A stretch of DNA of 64,000 nucleotides, taken from assembly GCA_016218725.1 (NCBI GenBank), contig JACRDB010000162.1, positions 1 through 64,000 of the forward strand. Direction: 5' to 3'. Origin of the DNA: Deltaproteobacteria bacterium (GTDB lineage Bacteria > Myxococcota_A > Polyangia > Polyangiales > Ga0077539). The position numbers and the translations under genes are program-made. The notes under the pieces were generated by a model, which was not told the origin of the DNA, ran no database searches, and saw only the letters and a list, made by a program, of their open reading frames with translations. Positions 17,450-25,644 of this stretch are shown one piece after another. How positions within the stretch are numbered: the first letter of the stretch is position 1; each line of letters begins with the position of its first letter.

Positions 17450-18928
17450 TTAGTCCCGGTTGAGCCGCAGGGCCACGCGGTCCAGGGCGCCCTCGCGGGT
17501 GACCCCGGCGCTCACCACCGAGCGAGCCAGGTCCGCGAGGCCGAACACCCGCTCGGGGGTCTCGAAGGACGTGTCCGCGCTCTCGCGGGAGAACCACTGC
17601 TGGGCGAGGGCGGCGTCGTCCACGGACCAGCGGGCCCAGAGCGCCAGGTCGTAGCTGTAGCGCCCCGCGTTGAGCACCGTGCAGTCCAGGCCCGTATACG
17701 CCTGGAACGCGCCTGGGACGGGCCTCAGGGCCTCCCTGGGCACCAGGAGCTCGCCGGCCGGGGGCGTGAGGAGCCTCCACCCGAGCTCGATCCGGGCCCA
17801 CGGGGGCGGGGTTTGAGACCCGTAGGCCACGGCGCCCTGGAGCAGGATCCGGCTCTTGCCCTGGATCGAGCACCGCGCGGGCACCACGAAGCCCCCGGGG
17901 GTGCGCGACGCCGGGTCCACCCGGAGCGCGTCGGCCTGGGGGCCCCGGTCCGCCCGGGAGGCCGCCACCACCTGCGCCGTGAGGCCCTCGTAGGGGGCCC
18001 ACTCGGCCCAGGTGAAGTCCTCCGAGGTCTGCCTGCGCCCGATGCGCTCGACGTTGAGCCTGCGCACCATCTCCGTCAGGAGCCCCCGGGCCCGAGGGAT
18101 GTCCCGGGACAGCACGAACACCAGCAGGGGCCTCGCCCCGGACCACTGGAAGGGCCCCGAGTCCGAGGTCATCGTCGGGCGCGAGGCGGAGAACCGCACG
18201 CCGTTCCAGGCCGGGTCGCGGTTGAGCTCCTCCACGTGGGCCGTCACCCGCGCCCACATGGTCGCGTCCAGGCGCCGCTCGGCGAAGTAGCGGCCCTCGA
18301 AGGGCAGCGTCAGGCGCAGCACCCAGACGCCGTAGCCCTCGTCCACGCGGCGCCGCAGGAGCGCCGCGAGGCAGCTCGGGTCGGCGCCCGCGGTGCAGGC
18401 CACGTCCGCCACGGCGTTGGGCTGGAACGCGGAGCTGGTGCTCTGGAACCCGTCGGTCACCAGCACCGTCACCGCGAAGGGATCTAGAGGGTCCGGGACC
18501 TGCAGGTCCGGTCGGGGCGCCCTCGGGGGCCTGCGGAGCGCGAGGTGCAGCGCGGCGTTGGTCCCGCGGTAGGTCCCCGGCAGCCGTAGCTGCTGCGGGG
18601 TGACAAAGGGCGGGGCGCAGTGCAGGTCCGTGTCCAGCGCGCAGCGCTCGAAGGGGTTGTTGAGCTGCATGGCCGAGAGGGCGCCGTCGATCACCTGGCC
18701 ATGGAGCGTCTCCAGGGCCACGGAGCTCGTGGACGTGAAGCCCCTCACGCTCTCGGAGACGTCCACCACGACGCGGGCCCCGCGCCCGGGGGGCGCCTGC
18801 GGGGCCTGCGGGGCCTGGACCACGGGCGCGGTGACCCTCTGCCCCCGAGGGCGTGAGGGACCGCGCTCCTCGCAGGCCGCCAGGAGCGCGCAGAGCGCGA
18901 CGCTAGTGCATCGGCGCGGGGACCGCAT
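17450..18928 (-). CDS. Exported vWA-domain lipoprotein with complete MIDAS motif
   Basis: 492-aa protein, last of a four-gene minus-strand cassette. Residues 1-19 form a signal peptide with lipobox L-A-A-C; a Pro/Ala/Gln linker follows. A von Willebrand A-like domain carries all MIDAS elements: DVSES (56-60), Thr123 in a GTNAA context, and TDG (158-160), so it should bind a divalent cation and a protein ligand. The C-terminal half has beta-rich segments without a family I recognise. The start at 18928 lies 26 bp inside the upstream gene, implying translational coupling; the open frame to 19015 would bury the signal peptide. The association with a cytosolic actin-fold ATPase is unusual. Function unknown. 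Confidence 0.8.
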   Translation of the reverse strand: MRSPRRCTSVALCALLAACEERGPSRPRGQRVTAPVVQAPQAPQAPPGRGARVVVDVSESVRGFTSTSSVALETLHGQVIDGALSAMQLNNPFERCALDTDLHCAPPFVTPQQLRLPGTYRGTNAALHLALRRPPRAPRPDLQVPDPLDPFAVTVLVTDGFQSTSSAFQPNAVADVACTAGADPSCLAALLRRRVDEGYGVWVLRLTLPFEGRYFAERRLDATMWARVTAHVEELNRDPAWNGVRFSASRPTMTSDSGPFQWSGARPLLVFVLSRDIPRARGLLTEMVRRLNVERIGRRQTSEDFTWAEWAPYEGLTAQVVAASRADRGPQADALRVDPASRTPGGFVVPARCSIQGKSRILLQGAVAYGSQTPPPWARIELGWRLLTPPAGELLVPREALRPVPGAFQAYTGLDCTVLNAGRYSYDLALWARWSVDDAALAQQWFSRESADTSFETPERVFGLADLARSVVSAGVTREGALDRVALRLNRD

Positions 18929-19307
18929 CGACCACCTCCCGACCCTCCACGGCGGCCTCCACCAGCGCCGAGGCCTCGACCTCGTAGCGCTGCTCGCGGG
19001 GCCCCCGGAGCACATAGAACGCGCGGCCGTTCTCCACGGTCTCGCGCACCGAGGGCTCGTCCTGGAGCTCCAGCGGGACGAGCTGGGCGCCCTGGCGCAC
19101 CACGGCCACGTAGGAGTACCAGCCCCGGGCGCGGCCTCCCACGAGCACGCTCCAGAGGAGCTGGCCCCCCTGGACGCTCACGCGACCGACGTGGTCCCGC
19201 TGCTGGTCGCCGTAGCACAGGCAATAACGCACGCCCGCCGGGAGCACGCACAGGTCCTCGGGCTTGGCGTGGGGGCAGCGAACGGTGAACCTTGTCGTCC
19301 GGGCCAT
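18903..19307 (-). CDS. Small conserved-looking protein of unknown function
   Basis: 134 aa from the ATG at 19307; an upstream ATG at 19367 is possible but would overlap the preceding gene. It has no signal peptide. Cysteines at residues 11, 20, 29 and 31 in the first 31 residues could bind metal. The rest is predicted mixed alpha/beta with the motif RFTVRCPHAKPEDLC near the N-terminus. I do not recognise a family. It overlaps the vWA gene by 26 bp and follows the Pro-rich protein by 7 bp, so it is very probably co-expressed with them. Confidence 0.7.
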   Translation of the reverse strand: MARTTRFTVRCPHAKPEDLCVLPAGVRYCLCYGDQQRDHVGRVSVQGGQLLWSVLVGGRARGWYSYVAVVRQGAQLVPLELQDEPSVRETVENGRAFYVLRGPREQRYEVEASALVEAAVEGREVVDAVPAPMH

Positions 19308-19314
19308 CGCGTTG

Positions 19315-19956
19315 TCACTCCAGGGTCCAGAGCCGGCGCGCCAGCACCTGCTCCATGAAAAGCTCAAAGGGCGAGAACCGAAACCACCGCGTGGCGTCCG
19401 GCGGCACGTACATCAACGGCGCCACCGCGTTGCGCGCCAGGCGCGCCTCCAGGGCGATCTTGAGCTGCTCCAGCCCCGGGTCGATCTTCGTGGGCGAGGG
19501 CAGGTCCACCGGCAGCCTCGGGGCCTCCAGCACCGTGACCTGCACCTTCTGCGGCAGCGGGTCTTCTCCAAAAGTGTACTCAGCCCACAGGTCCCGGGGG
19601 GCGGCCGCCTCCGTCGCAGGCGGCGCCGCGGGCGCCACCTGCGACGCCACGGCCACCGCCACGGCCACCGGCGGCGCCGCCGGCGGCGGGGCCGGGGCCT
19701 GACCCCACGGGGGCTGCGGCCAGGCCGGCGCCGGGGCAAAGCCAGGCATCGGGTACGCGGGCGGATAGCCCGGCATCGCGGGCATCCCAGGCGGCCACCC
19801 GGGCGCCGCTCCGCCCCAGGGGTACCCCGGCACCATCCCCGGCAACGACGCGGGCGGCTGCGCCGGCGGCTGCGCCGGCGGCTGCTGCGGGAGCGCGGGC
19901 ACCGTCATCCAGGGCGGCAGCGCAGGGTTTCGTGGGTCCTTCGGGTCTCCGGCCAT
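19315..19956 (-). CDS. Pro/Ala-rich protein of unknown function in the actin-fold cassette
   Basis: 213 aa, with AAAGGAG seven or eight bases before the ATG at 19956. Residues 1-125 are low-complexity Pro/Ala/Gly/Met (repeated PAQPPAQPP, PGYPP), a probable flexible arm. The last 85 residues look folded and are likely the conserved part (WAEYTFGEDPLPQKVQV...FRFSPFELFMEQ). No signal peptide, so probably cytoplasmic. The gene lies 17 bp downstream of the 1025-aa ATPase and 7 bp upstream of the next gene. The Pro-rich arm parallels the Pro/Gln-rich C-terminal tail of the ATPase, suggesting the two might interact; this is inference. Confidence 0.72.
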   Translation of the reverse strand: MAGDPKDPRNPALPPWMTVPALPQQPPAQPPAQPPASLPGMVPGYPWGGAAPGWPPGMPAMPGYPPAYPMPGFAPAPAWPQPPWGQAPAPPPAAPPVAVAVAVASQVAPAAPPATEAAAPRDLWAEYTFGEDPLPQKVQVTVLEAPRLPVDLPSPTKIDPGLEQLKIALEARLARNAVAPLMYVPPDATRWFRFSPFELFMEQVLARRLWTLE

Positions 19957-19973
19957 CGCGAGGCTCCTTTGCG

Positions 19974-22900
19974 CTACCGCGGCAGTTGCGCCGAGAGCTG
20001 CTCCCAGCGCTGCGAGGCGAGGAACGCCTCCACCGTCTGACCCCGCAGCGCGGCCTGCTGGGCGAGCGCCTGGGCCTGCTGCTGCTGCACCCACTGGGTA
20101 TACTCCGGCGGCATCCCCGGGGGCGAGGCCTGGGCCAGCACCTGCTGCCAGCGCTCCCTGGCCAGGAGCTGCTCCGTGCTGAGCCCCTGCGACGCCGCCA
20201 CGGCGCCGACCTGGGCAAAGAGCTGGCGCCCCGCGAACTCCTGCGGGCTCATCCCCTGCTGCGCCGCCTGCGCCAGCACCTGCGGCCACTGCTGCGTAAG
20301 CTGGAACACCAGGTACTCCAACGGCGGGCTCCAGGGCGACGCCACACCCAACGGCGCCGCCCCCGGTGGCATCCCCGCGGGCGCGATGGGTGCGGGCGCT
20401 GCTGCGGTGGGGGGTGCTGTGGGTGCTTTGTCTACAACCTGTGTGGATGTGGTTGAAGGTGCGAGGCGTGGGTGTTCCCGGAGTTGTGGGTCATCTTCGG
20501 CGGGGGGGCCGAAGGGGCGGAACCACGGGACGCGGCGGCCGGAGTCATTGAGCCAGAGGTCGAAGCCGAGGACCCCATGGCGCTCCGGGGCGCGCTTCTT
20601 GAAGAAGCGCTGGGCGTCCTCGGTGGTGTGGTGGCTGCCGAGGAGCCCGAGGGCCACGGCGGCCTTGCGGTGGGTGCCCTCGGCGGGCAGGACATAGCTG
20701 ACCTCCAGGGCGAGCCTGGGGTCGAGGAGGGCGTAGTCTCCGTCGGTGATCTCGCGCGCGACGGGGGTCTCCTTCAGGAGCTCCTGGAGGCGTTCATAGA
20801 CGCGCATGGCCATCATCTGCTCGACGGTCTTCATGCCGTCGCGGACGATGTCCCCGAAGCCCCAGCCGTTGCCGAGGAGCACCAGGGAGAACTCCACGGC
20901 GCGCTTCTGGCCGGGCCCCCGGGAAGTGCCGAGGATCCAGCGGGCGTCGGCGCCGGAGCCCGTCACGGTGAAGAGCCGGTTGCGCGAGAGGTTGACCTTA
21001 GCCTCCGGGGAGCGGCCGTGCTCCAGGCACACCGCGGCGACGGCGCGGGCGACCCACTCGACGATGTACCCGAAGTACACCCGGGCGCGCCTCTCGGCGG
21101 TGGACTTGCGGTTCTCGGAGATGACGTTGGGGCTCTCCAGGAGGGCTCTGCCCGAGGTGGACTGGCGCACCACGCTGGCCAGGCGCGTGTACGACGCCAT
21201 GGCGGGCATGACGCACGCCCCACGGCGGTCGCTCTCGGACGCGCCGATGAGGGAGCGCAGGTACACGCTGCCACCAAAGAAGATGGACGTGGAGAACACG
21301 TGGGGGTGCAGCCCCTGGTGGCCCTGGTGGTTGTTCCGGGCGAGGGTGTCATCCACAAGGATCTCCAGGGAGCCCCCGCCGAGGTCCAGGTACACCCGGA
21401 ACATCTTGTCCGAGGGGGTGTTGCCCGCGGCGGCCTGGGCCTCGTCCACCAGCGGCGTCGGAGGGAACACGAAATCCGCGCCGGTGAGGGCCTTGAGCTG
21501 CACCCCGGCGTGCTCCCCGGCCAGGCGCAGGGTCTCCAGGTCCTCCTCGTCGAAGGCCAGGGGGAAGCTGTAGTTCACGTTCACCGTCCGCGGCGAGGCC
21601 TCTTCCTCTGCCAGGAGGCTCGCGGCGGTCATGAGCATGGCGCCCTCCAGGAAGCGCGCCTGGAGCGCCTGGACCAGGGGCCTCTGGGCCAGGGCGCTCT
21701 TGTCCTTCTCGACGGCCCGGAGCCATTTGAACTCGCTGACCACGTGGTCCGAGGAGATGGTGGCCTGGGCGCCCCGCAGGGGGACGCCGAAGTCCTTGCC
21801 GAAGGCCAGGTCGAGGATACCCTTCTCCGTGGCCACGTCGGTCCAGCGACGGACGCACCCGAGCTCGCTCGGGAGGAGGTCCCGGAAGGGCCCGCTCCAC
21901 TCGCCGCCGGGCCACAGGTCCAGGCCCTTGAACACGGTCTGGTTGCCGCCGTGGACCAGGTGCAGCGTGGTGGACTCCCGGAGCTTGCCTCGCTCCGGCG
22001 AGACGCACTGCGTGGAGTTGTCCCGGCGCTTGATGGCCACCACGGTGTTGCTGGTGCCGAAGTCCACGCCCAGGCTCCAGGTGTCCCCGGGCTCCGTGTC
22101 CGCCGCCGGGCGCAGCGGGAAGAGCCCGCCGCCGACGGGCTCCTCCCTGCCCCCGGGGGTGGCCGGGGGGTGCACGAACTCCACGGAGATCCACGCCGGG
22201 CGGCCGTCCCGCGTGGCGCCCACGACCCCGGTGGGGTTGCCCCCGGCGTCGCCCTCGCGGCCGAGCTCTTGATCCAGCTTCACCGCCTGGAGCGTGGTCT
22301 CGCTGGCCGGGCGGCCCTCGGCGTCCGGGGGGACCAGCATGCGCGCGCGGAAGGAGCGCCCCTGGGCGAAGAGGGTCATGCCCTCCTCGGTGACGGCCTG
22401 CACCGCGGCGACGTAGTATTTCCAGCGGTGCGTGGGGCGCTTGAGGTTGGGCCACACCTTCACGCTCACGCCCCGGAAGGCCACCGCGTCCAGGTCCCCC
22501 GCGGAGCCCGCGAAGGGGTTGGCCGGCAGGAGGTCGCACTCATAGGTGGGCCACTCGGTGGCCTTCAGGCCCCGGAGCGGGAGCACGCACTGGTACCGCG
22601 CCTTCCCGCGCTCTTGAATGACCCGGCCGAAGCCCTCCGGGCGCTCCCGGGCGAGGCGCACCTGGGCCGGGTCCAGGCAGTCCATGTACTCGGGCATCAC
22701 GGGCAGGGCGGGCCACACCCGGGCGTTGCCCGAGACGAACACCGGCACCTGCCGGAAGCACACCTGCTCCTTGGAGAGGGCCTCGATCTCGCTCTCGACC
22801 TTGAGCCTCAGGTGCCCCACGGGGATCACGTTGCTGCTGGCCCCCGCGGCGCCGCCCTCGCGCCAGCGCACCCAGCGGCCGGTGGTGGGCCTCGGGAAGA

Positions 22901-23051
22901 CCCTCTCCAGGGCCGTGAGCCGCACCCGGTCCGAGCGGCACAGGGGGCAGTGGAGCTTGCGCGTCTCCATCCCCTTGCGCGCGTAGAGCACGGTCATGTC
23001 CAGCCGGGAGAGGTCGAAGCCGCAGTTCTCGCAGTGGTGTTCGCGCTCCAT
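19974..23051 (-). CDS. Zinc-ribbon plus actin/Hsp70-fold ATPase of unknown function
   Basis: 1025-aa cytoplasmic protein. N-terminal zinc ribbon: Cys7, Cys10, Cys35, Cys38. Then about 280 residues of unassigned sequence and an ASKHA (actin/Hsp70/sugar kinase) ATPase domain. That domain has phosphate-1 motif LGVDFGTSNT (327-336), phosphate-2 motif LDLGGGS (555-561) and a later adenosine-type VTGSGADAR segment. After about 880 comes a Pro-rich linker and a Gln-rich tail with two or three repeats of the type QWPQVLAQAAQQGMSPQEF. It is far longer than DnaK (about 640) and lacks the DnaK substrate domain. The start at 23051 is preferred over 23069 because a TATGGT hexamer (23070-23065, minus strand) overlaps the latter. 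Role unknown: ATP-driven filament, chaperone or scaffold. Confidence 0.82.
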   Translation of the reverse strand: MEREHHCENCGFDLSRLDMTVLYARKGMETRKLHCPLCRSDRVRLTALERVFPRPTTGRWVRWREGGAAGASSNVIPVGHLRLKVESEIEALSKEQVCFRQVPVFVSGNARVWPALPVMPEYMDCLDPAQVRLARERPEGFGRVIQERGKARYQCVLPLRGLKATEWPTYECDLLPANPFAGSAGDLDAVAFRGVSVKVWPNLKRPTHRWKYYVAAVQAVTEEGMTLFAQGRSFRARMLVPPDAEGRPASETTLQAVKLDQELGREGDAGGNPTGVVGATRDGRPAWISVEFVHPPATPGGREEPVGGGLFPLRPAADTEPGDTWSLGVDFGTSNTVVAIKRRDNSTQCVSPERGKLRESTTLHLVHGGNQTVFKGLDLWPGGEWSGPFRDLLPSELGCVRRWTDVATEKGILDLAFGKDFGVPLRGAQATISSDHVVSEFKWLRAVEKDKSALAQRPLVQALQARFLEGAMLMTAASLLAEEEASPRTVNVNYSFPLAFDEEDLETLRLAGEHAGVQLKALTGADFVFPPTPLVDEAQAAAGNTPSDKMFRVYLDLGGGSLEILVDDTLARNNHQGHQGLHPHVFSTSIFFGGSVYLRSLIGASESDRRGACVMPAMASYTRLASVVRQSTSGRALLESPNVISENRKSTAERRARVYFGYIVEWVARAVAAVCLEHGRSPEAKVNLSRNRLFTVTGSGADARWILGTSRGPGQKRAVEFSLVLLGNGWGFGDIVRDGMKTVEQMMAMRVYERLQELLKETPVAREITDGDYALLDPRLALEVSYVLPAEGTHRKAAVALGLLGSHHTTEDAQRFFKKRAPERHGVLGFDLWLNDSGRRVPWFRPFGPPAEDDPQLREHPRLAPSTTSTQVVDKAPTAPPTAAAPAPIAPAGMPPGAAPLGVASPWSPPLEYLVFQLTQQWPQVLAQAAQQGMSPQEFAGRQLFAQVGAVAASQGLSTEQLLARERWQQVLAQASPPGMPPEYTQWVQQQQAQALAQQAALRGQTVEAFLASQRWEQLSAQLPR

Positions 23052-23064
23052 GATCGGCGCCCGC

Positions 23065-23070
23065 ACCATA
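23065..23070 (-). promoter_or_regulatory. Putative -10 hexamer (TATGGT) of the actin-fold cassette
   Basis: Minus-strand TATGGT lies 13 nt before the ATG at 23051 and matches the TAnnnT elements close to other starts in the window. No convincing -35 is seen. It favours the 23051 start over 23069. Confidence 0.4.
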
Positions 23071-23104
23071 CCTCAAGGCGCCGCCGGGTTGGGCCCCGGA
23101 ATCG

Positions 23105-24232
23105 TCACCCTCGCAGGCAGGCCCCCCGGGTGCACAGGTCCCCCGTTTCACAGCAGTCCTCGGTGGTGCGGCACCCGGTGGCGTTCTGCGGGACACAGCA
23201 GCGCCCCGTCGGGCGGCACAGCCCGCAGCAGCGGTCGCCGGGGGCGCAGAACTGGCCCGGGGAGCGGCAGCACTGCGCGCCCCCCGTGGTGCCGTAGGGC
23301 ACCGCGCACTCGTGCTCGGCGTCGCAGGTCGGGCCTCGGCTCGGGTCGCAGCGCTGGCCCCGGCCCAGGGTCCCGGCCACGCAGCGGCCAGACCGGCAGA
23401 TGGTGCCGGGCATGCACACGTTCCCGCACGCACCACAGTTGTAGTGGTCGTTGTCGGGGGTGGTCTCGCAGAAGTTGTCCCGATTGCAATCCACGAGGCC
23501 GTCCGGGCAGCCCAGCGCGCACATCCCCGCGACGCAGTGAAAGGTCACGGGCATGTACGCACACACCGCGCGGCACCGGCCGCAGTTGGCGCCGTCGGCC
23601 GTCAGGTCGGTCTCGCAGCCGGTGACCAGACTGCCGTCGCAGTCGCCCCACCCGCCTTCGCACTCGAGCTGGCACATGCCGCCGAGGCACCGCCCCGTGG
23701 CGTGGGCGGGGTTGGCGCACACCCGCCCGCAGGCCCCGCAGTTGTTACGGTCCAGGAGCGCCTCCACGCAGACCCCGCCGCACACCATCCGAGGGAAGGC
23801 GCACGGGGTGGTGTCCATCCGTGTGTCCGTCACCACGTCCCGCGTGTCGGGCGGGGTGTCCAGCGGCCGGTCGGGCGCCGGGGCCGTGTCCGGTGGCCGG
23901 TCCAGGGCAGCGGTGTCCATCGCGGGCCCATCCGCGGGGTGGTCCGGTGGGGGCGCCGTCTCCGGGGCCGCGTCCAGGGCCGTGTCCAGGGGCGGAGCCT
24001 CGTCCGGTGGCGTGTCCTGGGCTTGGTCCTCGGTGGGGGGCTTGTCCTCCGTGGCAGCATCCGGGGGCCCCTCGGGGGTTACGTCGGAGAGCTCCCCGGA
24101 GGTTTCCGACGCCTCCCCGTCGGACACGTGGAACCTATCGAAATCATTGACGATTGTACAATCGACAAGGGCCGCTGTGAGGGCGACCAGGAGGGTGCTG
24201 CGGGACCACACCGGGGGCTCCCTCAGGGGCAC
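23105..24232 (-). CDS. Cys-rich lipoprotein-like secreted protein
   Basis: 375 aa. Signal peptide with candidate lipid site Cys25 (L-V-D-C), then an acidic Pro/Asp/Thr linker to about residue 140, then Cys-rich modules to the end. The first modules are of the type CGACGRVC...CEGGWGDCDGSLVTGCE seen elsewhere in the window; the last 90 residues have a denser pattern (CCRSPGQFCAPGDRCCG, CRTTEDCC). The ATG at 24232 overlaps the stop of the upstream gene by 10 bp, implying coupling. The stop is 53 bp before the actin-fold ATPase start, so one transcript could carry all six genes. Function unknown. Confidence 0.8.
   Translation of the reverse strand: MPLREPPVWSRSTLLVALTAALVDCTIVNDFDRFHVSDGEASETSGELSDVTPEGPPDAATEDKPPTEDQAQDTPPDEAPPLDTALDAAPETAPPPDHPADGPAMDTAALDRPPDTAPAPDRPLDTPPDTRDVVTDTRMDTTPCAFPRMVCGGVCVEALLDRNNCGACGRVCANPAHATGRCLGGMCQLECEGGWGDCDGSLVTGCETDLTADGANCGRCRAVCAYMPVTFHCVAGMCALGCPDGLVDCNRDNFCETTPDNDHYNCGACGNVCMPGTICRSGRCVAGTLGRGQRCDPSRGPTCDAEHECAVPYGTTGGAQCCRSPGQFCAPGDRCCGLCRPTGRCCVPQNATGCRTTEDCCETGDLCTRGACLRG
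24147..24168. promoter_or_regulatory. 22-bp near-perfect palindrome inside a lipoprotein gene
   Basis: TTGACGATTGTACAATCGACAA has a perfect 14-bp core (24151-24164) and one mismatched pair in the arms. It is AT-rich in a very GC-rich setting and lies 64-85 bp inside the coding sequence starting at 24232, across the lipobox codons. It looks like a dimer-binding operator, but no partner is known. Confidence 0.4.
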
Positions 24233-25524
24233 ATGGTCAACGGGCCGCCGTTCAGGACCACGCGCACGCCGGAGAGGACGCGGTCCGAGCAGCAGTCATC
24301 GATGTGGGTGATCACGATGCGGTTCCGCCCCGGGACGATGTACCGGGCCAGGTCCGCGGTGGATCCGCCAGCGCCGAGGCGGAGGTACGACCCGGGCTCC
24401 ACGATGCCCATGGGGTACCGGCTGTTGAACACCGTGACCTGGGCGCCGTCATCCACGCTGGAGGCGGTGAACTGGAGGCTCGTCACCCGGTAGGTGCCCG
24501 CGATGTCGAAGAAGGTCTGGAAATAGGTGAACTCCCCGCCGTCCAGGCACTCGCAGGAGCGCCCGCAGAGGGCCGAGCGCTGGGCGAAATCAATGGTGGC
24601 GGCCATCACCGGCGTCCAGGCCGGGTCCGTCTCGCCGGGGATCCGTGACAGGGCGAACTCCCCGGGGTCCCCGTGCACGGAGAAGCGCCGACCGAAGCAC
24701 ACCGGCCCCATCGCCCGGTGCATCTGCCACGGGGACGACATGGCGCTCCCCGTGCCCATGATGCACGGCGGGCGGCAGTCGTCCACCATGCCGTTGCAGT
24801 CGTCGTCGCGGCCGTTGCCGCACACGTCCATGGTGGGCACCACGGCCCCCATGCACATCCCCCACATGCCCATCGCGCACACCTGCATGCCCGCCCGGCA
24901 CGGCCCCACCCCCGCGGTCCCCAGGGGCCCCGGGTAGCACTCCCGGGCCACCGCCTCGTCGGCCATGCCGTCGCAGTCGTTGTCCATGCCGTCGCAGGTC
25001 TCCGGCGCGGGGAGCGCCTCGCCCTCGCAGGGCCCCCAGGCGCCGAACTCCCCGGTGCCCATACACTGCTGCATCCCGTGGCGGCATGCGCCCCGGCCCG
25101 CCTGCCCGGGCTCCAGCGTCGTGCAGCGCTGAGCGGTCCCCGGCGCGCACGGACAGCCCTCGTCCACCATGCCGTCGCAGTCGTCGTCGGCCATGTTGGC
25201 GCACAGCTCCCGCGGTCCGCAGCCCTCCCGGGGCCTGCCGCCGTCGGGCCCCGGCGCGCCATCGGGCCCGGGGCCTCCATCAGGGCCAGGGCCACCATCG
25301 GGGCCAGGCGCACCATCGGGCCCCGGCGCTCCATCGGGCCCCGGCGCTCCGTCGGGACCGGGTCGGCCGTCGAGGCCAAGGGTGTCCCCGAGAGGCACCG
25401 CGTCCCGGTCTACGCTGGAGTCCCTTGGGGGAAGGCCCGCGTCGTTGTCGAGCACCTCTCCGCCGTCCTCCACGGCGCAGCCGAGGCCCAACACCCCGAG
25501 GACAAGAAGGCAGGAAGCTCTCAT
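24223..25524 (-). CDS. Lipoprotein with collagen-like tract and MopE-type Asp-rich motifs
   Basis: 433 aa. The signal peptide ends at Cys16 (L-G-L-G-C). Residues 53-96 are about 15 Gly-X-Y triplets (GPDGAP repeats), a collagen-like segment. Three Asp-rich motifs follow (DDDCDGMVDEGC, DNDCDGMADE, DDDCNGMVDDC), the signature of MopE-type putative metal-binding repeats. The C-terminal 170 residues form a beta-rich domain of unknown type with a DDCCSD motif near the end. The frame is open upstream across fabH to 27177, but the ATG at 25524 gives the signal peptide and a plausible promoter sits just upstream. First gene of the minus-strand run leading to the actin-fold cassette. Ligand unknown. 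Confidence 0.87.
   Translation of the reverse strand: MRASCLLVLGVLGLGCAVEDGGEVLDNDAGLPPRDSSVDRDAVPLGDTLGLDGRPGPDGAPGPDGAPGPDGAPGPDGGPGPDGGPGPDGAPGPDGGRPREGCGPRELCANMADDDCDGMVDEGCPCAPGTAQRCTTLEPGQAGRGACRHGMQQCMGTGEFGAWGPCEGEALPAPETCDGMDNDCDGMADEAVARECYPGPLGTAGVGPCRAGMQVCAMGMWGMCMGAVVPTMDVCGNGRDDDCNGMVDDCRPPCIMGTGSAMSSPWQMHRAMGPVCFGRRFSVHGDPGEFALSRIPGETDPAWTPVMAATIDFAQRSALCGRSCECLDGGEFTYFQTFFDIAGTYRVTSLQFTASSVDDGAQVTVFNSRYPMGIVEPGSYLRLGAGGSTADLARYIVPGRNRIVITHIDDCCSDRVLSGVRVVLNGGPLTMCP
25237..25368 (-). repeat. Collagen-like Gly-X-Y tract (GPDGAP repeats)
   Basis: Eighteen-base units encoding G-P-D-G-A/G-P give about 15 uninterrupted triplets in the lipoprotein above. Synonymous changes between units show that it is not a very recent expansion. 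Confidence 0.85.
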
Positions 25525-25531
25525 GCTCTCA

Positions 25532-25560
25532 AGCAATGGCCGAAACGCCCCTTGCGTCAA
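25532..25560 (-). promoter_or_regulatory. Putative promoter of the collagen-like lipoprotein operon
   Basis: Minus strand: TTGACG (25560-25555), 17-bp spacer, ATTGCT (25537-25532), then 7 nt to the ATG at 25524. The -35 is strong and the -10 weak; the short distance to the start fits the leaderless pattern. Confidence 0.4.
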
Positions 25561-25594
25561 CTGGGAGAGGGCCCTCCCACCCGCCAGGAGGCGC

Positions 25595-25623
25595 TTGACA
25601 GAGGAGGGGTGCGGGCGTAGCGT
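25595..25623 (+). promoter_or_regulatory. Sigma-70 promoter of the yceD-rpmF-fab operon
   Basis: Consensus -35 TTGACA (25595-25600), exact 17-bp spacer, -10 TAGCGT (25618-25623). Transcription would start near 25630, giving a leader of about 15 nt before the ATG at 25645. The best canonical promoter in the window. Confidence 0.72.
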
Positions 25624-25644
25624 CGCGCGCCCCGAAAGTCCGCC

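Noticed and set aside
20472..23297. 941-codon plus-strand frame antisense to the actin-fold ATPase
   Set aside because: His/Gly/Glu-rich shadow without motifs; the opposite strand encodes clear phosphate-binding motifs and a zinc ribbon.
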